The translations under genes and the position numbers were made by a program. A stretch of 64,000 bases of DNA from Halocaridina rubra. Lineage: Eukaryota; Arthropoda; Malacostraca; Decapoda; Atyidae. Every line of letters starts with the position of its first letter. The first letter of the stretch is position 1. Location: NCBI GenBank assembly GCA_037179515.1, contig JAXCGZ010015160.1, forward strand, positions 1 to 64,000, in the 5' to 3' direction. Positions 54,342-64,000 of this stretch are shown piece after piece. The notes under the pieces are model-generated. The model was not told where the DNA came from. It was given only the letters and a program-made list of their open reading frames with translations, and made no database searches.

Positions 54342-55021
54342 TGTCATATGACTTCCGTCATGCTGAAGCCAGTCCGTCATGCTGAAGCCAGAATCTGAAA
54401 CTTGTAACAAATCTTGAGGGGTAACGGTTGGTCGAGGGCACAGATATTTTATTACAATGTTTGTAGAAAGTGTCAAGGAGATATATGACCGGAACCTGGA
54501 GAGGGTAGGAAAGGCCAGGAAGTTAGCCATTTCCTAAACCACAAGAAACACAAACATGTGGCCCGTACGTAAGTACATGCCCTGGAGAGATGCCCAATAG
54601 CTCCTCCCCGGAAGTAGGCGGGACTCCACTTCGAACCTGGCGTTGATTTGCAGGACTAGATGTCACTTGATTTCATTGGCAGGATTGGATGTCAAGCCAC
54701 GCCCTGCCCCTGGGGGTATTTCAAGAACCACCCAGGGCAGACACAGTTAGTTAGAGTTAGAGACCGGGCCTTGCCAGCAGCAGAGTTAACACAGTACAGC
54801 TGAGTTAGCCTCCCCCTCTTGGGGGTAGGACTCAGGGATTAGTCGTGACAGGAACTGTAGTAATAGGAGCTCTGAGTACATAGATGTTAAAATAAGAATA
54901 AACTATGAATAAGAAGATGTCTTTCACCAACCACGCTACCATAATTATAATAATATAACGTAGGAGCAAAACCCCTACGTCAGTGGTGACACTCGGTGGG
55001 ATAATCAAAACCCCTACGTCA
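54342..55021 (+). repeat. 5' LTR (680 bp)
   Basis: Starts TGTCATATGACTTCCGTCAT and ends AAAACCCCTACGTCA. It carries a duplicated 19-mer near 54360-54378 absent from the 3' LTR. CCCCTACGTCAGTGGTG is repeated near its end. Confidence 0.92.
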
Positions 55022-55045
55022 GTGGTGGACAGCTCGGGATCAATC
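55022..55045 (+). promoter_or_regulatory. candidate primer binding site
   Basis: TGGTGGACAGCTCGGGAT begins two bases after the 5' LTR and opens with the TGG expected opposite a tRNA CCA end. I could not match it to a specific tRNA. Confidence 0.4.
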
Positions 55046-55247
55046 CACGCCGACACTTTACCGAAGAGAAAGAAGAAAAAAAAAATAGAAGTATAAAAAA
55101 ATATATAGCATCTATGGAAGAAAAGTACAAGTGAAGAAACTTCAAGACGCTTACCAGCAGTGAGAGAGTGACACCGAGAAAGTCAGAGCTCCCCCTTCAC
55201 TTACAGTATCATATTATGAGATCCAGCCACTCTCCCCCGCCTCCGTA

Positions 55248-55655
55248 TTGGCAAGGCCCCCACCCCGTGCCCTGGTTGTAAAGACGCCTCGAGTCAAAAA
55301 TTCACTTTTATACCTCGACGGCGCAAATGTAAAAGACCGCGAATGTCCGTCCATAATTCCCGCGACCGACTTCCTGAAATACTTGGGTCTGCGGATGAGA
55401 AGTGACGAGTGGTCAAATAGAGAATATTATAAAACTTTGAAGGAACTATTCCTAAGATATTTCTTAGTAAGCCGAAGTGTGACCGGAGCATTGAGTGAAA
55501 ATGCCCATTACAAGAAGTATAAGTTGCCGGATCCGACCAAGAAGACGGCGATTCGTCGATTTTACTCGAAGAGAAGAAGGAGAACCCCCTCCTTCCTTGC
55601 CTTCTGCCATGAAGTTCTTCAGGACCACCTCCTTAAAATAGCTAAGTACTTGTGA
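55248..55655 (+). CDS. uncharacterised basic 135-codon frame in the LTR element
   Basis: Longest non-repetitive frame of the element, first after the leader. It starts MARPPPRALVVKTPRVKNSL, has a middle DFLKYLGLRMRSDEWSNREY, a basic cluster RRFYSKRRRRTPSFL, and ends in AFCHEVLQDHLLKIAKYL. It is strongly basic and lacks a zinc knuckle or protease motif. Position would suit a gag-like or nucleic-acid-binding product, but no family is recognised. It could also be chance. Confidence 0.35.
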   Translation: MARPPPRALVVKTPRVKNSLLYLDGANVKDRECPSIIPATDFLKYLGLRMRSDEWSNREYYKTLKELFLRYFLVSRSVTGALSENAHYKKYKLPDPTKKTAIRRFYSKRRRRTPSFLAFCHEVLQDHLLKIAKYL

Positions 55656-57412
55656 TCTGTATCCAGTGAGTAATGGGACAATTAGTAAAAGAAATTGAGG
55701 TCGGTGGACGCCGCCATTTTATCTTGTAGTTATGCTTTGACTCAGCCAACCCGCCTATGAGGGGTGTGGCGCCTAATAAGTTGATAAAAGTAGAATTTCT
55801 GTACCCATTACTAACATGGATAATTTGTACTAATAGCTATAAGCAGTAATAAACTCCATTTTTGTTATAATTTGAGTAATGTAAAGAAATTTCGTTGGAA
55901 GTGCGTTCCATTTATTTATATTAATGCTTAGATTGAATTTTAAGAACGCGAATGTATCGAGTTTTTAATTGACAAATTTAATACGTGCAATCACTATTAC
56001 AGTATATTAATTTCTTAAGTGTAAGAATTATAGTGAGTAATATACTTGAATCTGCTTTTAAGGTTTTACTTAGAACACGTGTGATTTTCGAGAAAGGAAT
56101 GTGGAAGTGACCATTCGATCTCCCAACCTCGTTATTATAAATCTGTAGTAATTGTACTGATCCTTGATATTTAATGTACGTGAAATCATTGTTATATTAA
56201 TTTCTTAAAGCGTAAGAAATCGAGTGTTAAGATTGTGCCTGTTTTCAAGGTTCTTTCTTTTTTTTCTTTTTTTTTTTCTCCGGGGGAGTAATGTTTTAGC
56301 GAAAGAAAGACATAAATGACAGATTGTTTTTTAATGTTGTTATGATGAAGGGATTAACATTACGATATGTGTGTGGCATTTTATTTTTGAAGAATAAGAA
56401 ATTTTGTGATATTGTTTAGAGATGAGTTTTTTTTATTTCGCGCTATGCAGGCGAAAGTAAGAGTAAATTAGAGTAATTTGTGCTGTCCTAGAATAGGGAA
56501 GGTTTTTCAGTGTCACCCAAACGTAGCTTCAAGGGAGTAGAATGTTTGTTTGTTCGTTAGAATGGGACCTAGGACTGGTGAGGAAGTCTGTGACCGCACG
56601 GCTCAGCCGAGATTTCACCGTTACTCTCCTTCAGAGAGATAAGGGAAAGGAAAACCAACATGTTGTAAATAAAAGGGACTTTCACAGACAGAACGGGGAT
56701 GATTGTCTTGAAAGTGATGTAGCGAATGTGACAGCGAGTGAGTATGAATGACTGGGGGTATAATGGGGGGTTGCTCTAGGGGGTGAAATCGCGGAAAGCA
56801 CCGTTAGGAAGCATGATTGGGGAGTCTGCGAAGATCGTTCCCCTGCTCCGCCAGGTCCTTCTGCATGCCATATCAGAGTGTATTTATGGGAGGTGATGCG
56901 CTGTTGCAATATCTAGTGACGGATATGTTTGAGAAAGTAATTCTCCACCTGCCCAGATATGGTTGAAATGCCAAGTTTGTTTTATTTTTGTTTTGTCCCC
57001 TACTCCGCCATTGAGATTATTATTCGATTTCCGAGAGATTCCAAGATAGATGTTACGTGATAAAGGACGTGAATCTATGAATGATTCTTTATTTTCTTTG
57101 CTAGCTGCAGTATATACATTATTTGTCTGAAGAGATATGTTAGATTGATAAAATAAAACTTTGCGAGTTTTAGCCATGATAATGTTTTATCAAAATTATT
57201 TCAGCTTGGTCGTAAAGAAAGAGTGAGAGCTGACAATAAACGTAAGACTCTATCGATAGTCAGTGCTAACGTTTGTTCACGTTCATTTGTTTATTTATTT
57301 TATTATTAGAGATACTCTGCGACACTTTTTTATTTTCAGTACAAGTAAAAGACAGAGGCCCATCTCAGCTGACTTGTGAGTGGAAACCGCAACGTATTTC
57401 GCGGTCGCCCAG

Positions 57413-57451
<39 letters not shown>

Positions 57452-58740
57452 CCTTTCATTCGACTCTGAGCCTGACAGAGGCTCCGTTCAATGCTAAAAG
57501 AACGTTGCTGTCTTTGATTTTTTGTGTGTGTTTTTTCCAGCGAAGCTAGGCGATAATTGTGCCTACATTTCATTGCAGTCAATAGATTGTTGCATGCTGT
57601 TATTGCATAAATACTGATAAGACATCGGTAGTACCGCCATTTGCATAAATGTTTGTGCCACATGCCGCAACTGTTTAGAGGATAGATAGAACTCCCATTG
57701 ACAAATTGTGGAGCCAGCGAGTTGCCACTTATGCTCTATATATATACATTGATTATGACAGCAGGAATTTAAATATTAAAAGAGACTGTGTTAGAATGAG
57801 CATTTCTATGAAGTATAAGTATAGAACTCTGTTCTTACTTCTGAATGCCAGTCTCCATTGTATATATATTGAGATTTCTGATTTAGTATATTTATTTTTA
57901 TTGTTTATTATTCTTATTTTTAGATCATGATTATTAGTAATGTTATTATGTTGACTGATATTGTTGCTATCTCTCAATGGCCTGTTGCTAATTATTATTA
58001 TTGAAATGAAATCAGCAGTAACCCGATGATTTGTATCTTTTAACTGAATTCATACTTGATGTTACTGTAGCCACCGCTGATAAGAATGTTTCTTTAGTGG
58101 CTTTTCTCAGCATTTAATGATTGTTCTTTTTGACATTTATAGTAGAGTAATGCTATGTAGCAGTTGCTAAGCCCTAAGTATCTTGGAATAATAATCTAGT
58201 TGTGTAGACACATACCTTCCATTACCACCCTATTCCTAGGCAGCCCCGACCTGCAAGTTCTAAAAGTCTTTAGATTTTGTCCGCTCAGACAAGTCCCTAG
58301 TGCCCATTGAATAGAGATTGCAATCACTTGCAGTTGCAGGGGAGGCAAAGTATAGCCTCGATTACCAACGTATGGCCATTGTTGGTACCCTGAAGTCATA
58401 GGGAACCTTTCTTACAACTGTAGTAGTGACAGAGGTTCAAATTTTCATCCCGAGATCTGCTTCGAAGGTACGTGTGGATGGCCGTACGGAAGAGAATCGC
58501 TGTGACGTTGCAGGTCTCCTGCGTGGTGGTCTTAGTCAAGATCGGCCGAGGGCGGGACGAGGAAGCCGGGCTGGAAGGATTAGCGGATGGTACCAGTCCT
58601 TGTCCTTTTTGTTTTGCCTAGCCGAGTAAAGGAGATATGGCAACAAACCTGGGCCTGCAGCAAGGACAGCGAGGGAGTGAAAAAAAAAGAATCCCCGAGG
58701 GAAACCGTGGAATCGCACCTAGCAAGAATTCATGAGCAAG
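55656..58740. other. LTR element interior, non-coding
   Basis: No recognised domains. Short frames (56542-56751, 58426-58629 and others) have no motif. A (TC)n run lies at 57414-57448 and a T-rich run near 56255-56278. Confidence 0.5.
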
Positions 58741-58741
58741 G

Positions 58742-59030
58742 GACAGAGAAATTAAAAGTCGTCCTGGACAGAGAAATTAAAAGTCGTCCTAGACAGAGAA
58801 ATTAAAAGTCGTCCTGGACAGGGAAAATAAAAGTCGTCCTAGACAGAGAAATTAAAAGTCGTCCTAGACAGGGAAAATAAAAGTCGTCCTAGACAGAGAA
58901 ATTAAAAGTCGTCCTAGACAGGGAAAATAAAAGTCGTCCTGGACAGAGAAAACGAAAGTCGTCCTAGACAGAGAAATTAAAAGTCGTCCTGGACAGAGAA
59001 ATTAAAAGTCGTCCTAAGACAGGGAGAACA
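58742..59030. repeat. 25-bp tandem array in the LTR element
   Basis: The unit GACAGAGAAATTAAAAGTCG plus TCCTR is repeated about 11-12 times with two alternating variants (GAGAAATTAAAA and GGGAAAATAAAA), suggesting a higher-order two-unit period in part of it. Confidence 0.93.
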
Positions 59031-59466
59031 GTCCTAAAAAATAAAAGTTTTAAACTACTTTAAAAAACCATGTAATCTTGATGAAATCCCAGAAACAAGG
59101 AGATCCCCATACAGGTCATAACTGTAGTGAAAAGAGAGGAAAAGAAACACAGAAATATTTTAAAATATTTTAATAATACCTTTAGAAGCCACGTAAACGA
59201 GAAAGAAAAATAATCCCTATACATGTCCAAACTTTAGTGAAGAGAGAAAGAAGGGTATTTAAGAATCCCTTATTAGTTAATTAAAGTTACCCCCGTATTA
59301 GAACTGAAAAAATGGGAAAGAAAATGTCCCCACCGTCTTTGTCCACTGTGCTAAACGACAAAATATTTTTATTTTTATGTTTATTTTTTTGTTTTACTAG
59401 CTTTAAGATAATTTTAAGCGAAAAACTCAGAGTCTCCCTTAGATATAGTTTTGAATAAGTGCCGTT

Positions 59467-60300
59467 GATAAATTGTATGATTTGAACTAAGATTAATAAG
59501 TTGTTTTTCTGCTTAAATAATATTAGTGTTTTGTTTTAGCATTATTATTATTTGAATTATGATTTAATCTTTGTGTCCATTAAGTTCTCCTATCCATTGG
59601 TCTCTGAATAGTAATATAATATGAAAGTAACAAATGTTTTGTTTGAGGATAAATTGTATGATTTGCACTAAGATTAATAAATTGTTTTTCTGCTTAAATA
59701 ATATTAGTGTTTTGTTTTAGCATTATTATTATTTGAATTATGATTTAATCTTTGTGTCCATTAAGTTCTCCTATCCATTGGTCTCTGAATAGTAATATAA
59801 TATGAAAGTAACAAATGTTTTGTTTGAGGATAAATTGTATGATTTGCACTAAGATTAATAAGTTGTTTTTCTGCTTAAATAATATTAGTGTTTTGTTTTA
59901 GCATTATTATTATTTGAATTATGATTTAATCTTTGTGTCCATTAAGTTCTCCTATCCATTGGTCTCTGAATAGTAATATAATATGAAAGTAACAAATGTT
60001 TTGTTTGAGGATAAATTGTATGATTTGAACTAAGATTAATAAGTTGTTTTTCTGCTTAAATAATATTAGTGTTTTGTTTTAGCATCATTATTATTTGAAT
60101 TATGATTTAATCTTTGTGTCCATTAAGTTCTCCTATCCATTGGTCTCTGAATAGTAATATAATATGAAAGTAACAAATGTTTTGTTTGAGGATAAATTGT
60201 ATGATTTGCACTAAGATTAATAAGTTGTTTTTCTGCTTAAATAATATTAGTGTTTTGTTTTAGCATCATTATTATTTGAATTATGATTTAATCTTTAGGT
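59467..60300. repeat. 181-bp tandem array in the LTR element
   Basis: GATAAATTGTATGATTTG begins at 59467, 59648, 59829, 60010 and 60191, exactly 181 bp apart: 4.6 units. Units differ by only a few bases (for example GAACTAAG or GCACTAAG; GCATTATT or GCATCATT). The last unit degenerates after 60297. Confidence 0.96.
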
Positions 60301-60885
60301 TCATTAAGTTTTTATATTAAGTGGTCTTTGAATAGTAATTGCATATCGAAATAGTAAATGTTTCGACTTTACACACAGTAAAACATGTTTTGTTTCAGGA
60401 GTAGTTTTAAGGCCAAATTTTAAAATAAATTAATGCCCATAGTAACAATAAGAGTAGAAATTATAAGATAAGGTTTCTTATAGAAATTACTATTGATGTT
60501 ATGGTCTATTGCATTTTACATGTTTATACATGCTAATACTCTACTTAATTGTTTGCTAATGTTCTAAATGAGTCATAATTCTACTGTAATTAACTCAATT
60601 TTGTCTTTTAAAGAAACGAGAGAAGTAGATGAATTAATGTTTTGATTTAAACTGACTTTTGATCTTAATTAATGTTTGATATTAGTTACACACTGAAATT
60701 ATACTATATATATATTATGTTTGTGTAATTTGTTTAGGATTCATAGAAATAGGAATTCTTAGAAAATAGCTTAAATAATTCGGCCCCATTTCTATTGTAA
60801 ACTAATGTTAGCTAGGATACGTCCAAGAGCTCTCGAAAAATTAGCCCATGCTTCGACTGAAATAAGAGATATTTCAGTTTTGGTT

Positions 60886-60893
60886 GGGAGGGA
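60886..60893 (+). promoter_or_regulatory. polypurine tract
   Basis: GGGAGGGA directly before the TG of the 3' LTR, the expected primer for plus-strand DNA synthesis. Confidence 0.75.
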
Positions 60894-61548
60894 TGTCGTA
60901 TGACTTCCGTCATGCTGAAGCCAGAATCTGAAACTTGTAACAAATCTTGAGGGGTAACGGTTGGTCGAGGGCACAGATATTTTATTACAATGTTTGTAGA
61001 AAGTGTCAGGGAGATATATGACCGGAACCTGGAGAGGGTAGGAAAGGCCAGGAAGTTAGCCATTTCCTAAACCACAAGAAACACAAACATGTGGCCCGTA
61101 CGTAAGTACATGCCCTGGAGAGATGCCCAATAGCTCCTCCCCGGAAGTAGGCGGGACTCCACTTCGAACCTGGCGTTGATTTGCAGGACTAGATGTCACT
61201 TGATTTCATTGGCAGGATTGGATGTCAAGCCACGCCCTGCCCCTGGGGGTATTTCAAGAACCACCCAGGGCAGACACAGTTAGTTAGAGACCGGGCCTTG
61301 CCAGCAGCAGAGTTAACACAGTACAGCTGAGTTAGCCTCCCCCTCTTGGGGGTAGGACTCAGGGATTAGTCGTGACAGGAACTGTAGTAATAGGAGCTCT
61401 GAGTACATAGATGTTAAAATAAGAATAAACTATGAATAAGAAGATGTCTTTCACCAACCACGCTACCATAATTATAATAATATAACGTAGGAGCAAAACC
61501 CCTACGTCAGTGGTGACACTCGGTGGGATAATCAAAACCCCTACGTCA
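60894..61548 (+). repeat. 3' LTR (655 bp)
   Basis: Starts TGTCGTATGACTTCCGTCAT and ends AAAACCCCTACGTCA. Shorter than the 5' LTR by one 19-bp and one 6-bp repeat unit; otherwise nearly identical. Confidence 0.92.
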
Positions 61549-61976
61549 CCCCCACACTCTCTTTGTCCCAGCCAACTAGGGAGGGGCACTTTACACAGTT
61601 ATTAAAAGTAAATAAACCAACAGATGTACAAACAATGATGAGCCCTCAATAATAATAATAATAATAATAATGATGATGATGATGATAATAATCTCCACAA
61701 TCATCATCAAAGGAAAATTATTGTTGCCATTGATAATAATAATAATATTAATAATAATAAGGTCTAAGCAGAATTATTGGAATAGACATCATGAAAGTAA
61801 TGCAGAGGTATATTAAAACCCAGCGGAGAGCTGGATATTCATTACACATCTTTTATAATCCCTTCACATCTGACAGGTCATTACACTCTCCATCTCTGTT
61901 TCTCTTTACAACCTAATAAAGTCTGTTTTATTTTATCATTATTTGGCCCATCCTGGTGTCACAATAATCTTTTTTT
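61549..61976. mobile_element. F4 right arm
   Basis: Starts with the duplicated CCCCC, then ACACTCTCTTTGTCCCAGCC, and holds the mirror image of the left arm (AAGTAATGCAGAGGTATATT, TTATAATCCCTTCACATC). It ends in a T-run near 61970 without the usual F right terminus. Confidence 0.85.
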
Positions 61977-61994
61977 TTTTTTTTCTTCTTTTTA

Positions 61995-63312
<1,318 letters not shown>

Positions 63313-63781
63313 AATTTTCAAGATTATAGTATTATTAATATTCTTTGGTTCTAAACATTATTCTATCTATCGACCATGCTGTGCGAAATCTTAACGCAAA
63401 TAAAGTCAGCTGAGAGAAAAAGAGAATGTATACAATTTGTTCAATGAAAACGTATATTGTACTTTACATGGGAAACTTAAATGAAATATACATATTCTCT
63501 ACACTCTATTTCCCTGACTATATTATATCAAAACTTTGTTTGCTGTTTGTTGTTAATGCTTTTTTTCAATCTTCATAATATCGCGTTCATATAAATTTAC
63601 GCTTGCGTGCTGTTATTAATAAAGTAAAGGGTGGTTTGTTAACAGTGCAGGGAGGGTTTATACAGTAAAGATAAAATTAAATGTAAAATACCCATGATAA
63701 ATATGGTGCTCCTACTTCGCGATTTTTCACCTATCGCGGTGGGTTCCGGAACCGAATCCCCGCGATAAATGAGGGAGCACT
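63313..63781. mobile_element. Tigger-like derivative, right part (TIR CAGTGCTCCCTC type)
   Basis: Collinear with 3960-4441. Ends with the reverse complement of CAGTGCTCCCTCATTTATCG, then TATATATA. Confidence 0.7.
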
Positions 63782-63799
63782 GTATATATATATGTGATA

Positions 63800-64000
63800 C
63801 AGTGATCCCTCGTTTATTGCAGGGGTTCGATTCCGGGACCACCCGCGAAAGGTGAAAATCCCCGAAGTAGCAGCACCATATTTATTACAGGTATTTTACA
63901 TTTATTGTTACCTTCACTGTATAAACCTTCCCTGCACTGTTAACATCTCACCCTTTACTTAGGCTTAGGCTCACTACGCTTGGGTGGCATTGCAGGGGTT
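63800..64000 (-). mobile_element. Tigger-like element entering from the right edge
   Basis: Starts CAGTGATCCCTCGTTTATTG. The minus strand has a transposase start (MPPKRSEPKP, ATG at 63990) in the same ATG context as the E elements. Cut by the window end. Confidence 0.6.

Larger units (their letters stand above)
54342..61548 (+). mobile_element. LTR retrotransposon, 7.2 kb, no recognisable gag-pol
   Basis: Two direct LTRs (54342-55021 and 60894-61548) with TG...CA ends, a 5-bp CCCCC target duplication, a purine tract before the 3' LTR and a candidate primer site after the 5' LTR. The LTRs differ by a 19-bp tandem duplication, a 6-bp duplication and about two substitutions, so the insertion is young. 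The 5.9-kb interior holds only short frames, with no protease, RT, RNase H or integrase motif that I can see in any frame, plus two tandem arrays. This fits a large non-autonomous (LARD-type) derivative. The orientation is set by PBS and PPT positions. Confidence 0.88.

Noticed and set aside
58742..59030. Regular 25-bp repeats resembling a CRISPR array
   Set aside because: Units are directly adjacent with no unique spacers, and the context is an LTR retrotransposon in an animal genome. It is a minisatellite.
54342..61548. Endogenous retrovirus
   Set aside because: No envelope, pol or gag signature is visible. LTRs, PPT and target duplication alone support only an LTR retrotransposon.

Overview
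This window is animal nuclear DNA: AT-rich, with spliceosomal introns, very long (TA)n and (TC)n microsatellites, and dense nested transposons. The repeat style (TC and TA arrays of hundreds of bases, CR1-, RTE- and Jockey-like LINE relics, Tigger/pogo-like DNA transposons) suggests a crustacean, most likely a decapod. That placement is inference. No microbial operon, CRISPR array or rRNA gene is present.

The only host gene I can support is a TDRKH/Papi-type gene (Tudor plus KH, piRNA pathway) on the + strand. Five internal exons lie at 36370-36443, 39467-39571, 40139-40252, 45006-45104 and 47732-47970. They encode the end of a KH domain, a linker and most of an extended Tudor domain. The 5' exons (KH1, start of KH2) and the 3' exons were not found and probably lie outside the window or across large introns. 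Its introns hold a second, inverted copy of its own second visible exon (44184-44288) inside a ~440-bp inverted duplication, a palindromic foldback transposon, a Tigger fossil and LINE fragments.

1-4.8 kb: LINE relics and transposon ends. 4.8-13.9 kb: Tigger-like elements, a hAT-like insertion, SINE units and transposon-borne tandem arrays. 13.9-18.1 kb: palindromic elements with (TC)n centres, one carrying a LINE with an RNase H domain. 18.3-29.2 kb: a near-continuous row of Tigger-like elements (E family, TIR CAGTGTTCCCCC) separated by (TA)n, most of them keeping only the N-terminal DNA-binding exon of a transposase. 29.2-35.9 kb: LINEs, one split by a 2-kb DNA element. 36-50 kb: the TDRKH exons and introns. 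50.2-53.2 kb: a decayed Jockey-like LINE. 53.3-62.1 kb: a composite palindromic element carrying a young 7.2-kb LTR retrotransposon (LTRs 54342-55021 and 60894-61548, TSD CCCCC) without a recognisable pol. 62.2-64 kb: more foldback and Tigger ends.

The strongest leads are the inverted duplicate of a TDRKH coding exon, the palindromic TC-core family, the repeated survival of the transposase DNA-binding exon, and the pol-less LTR element with homogeneous internal arrays.
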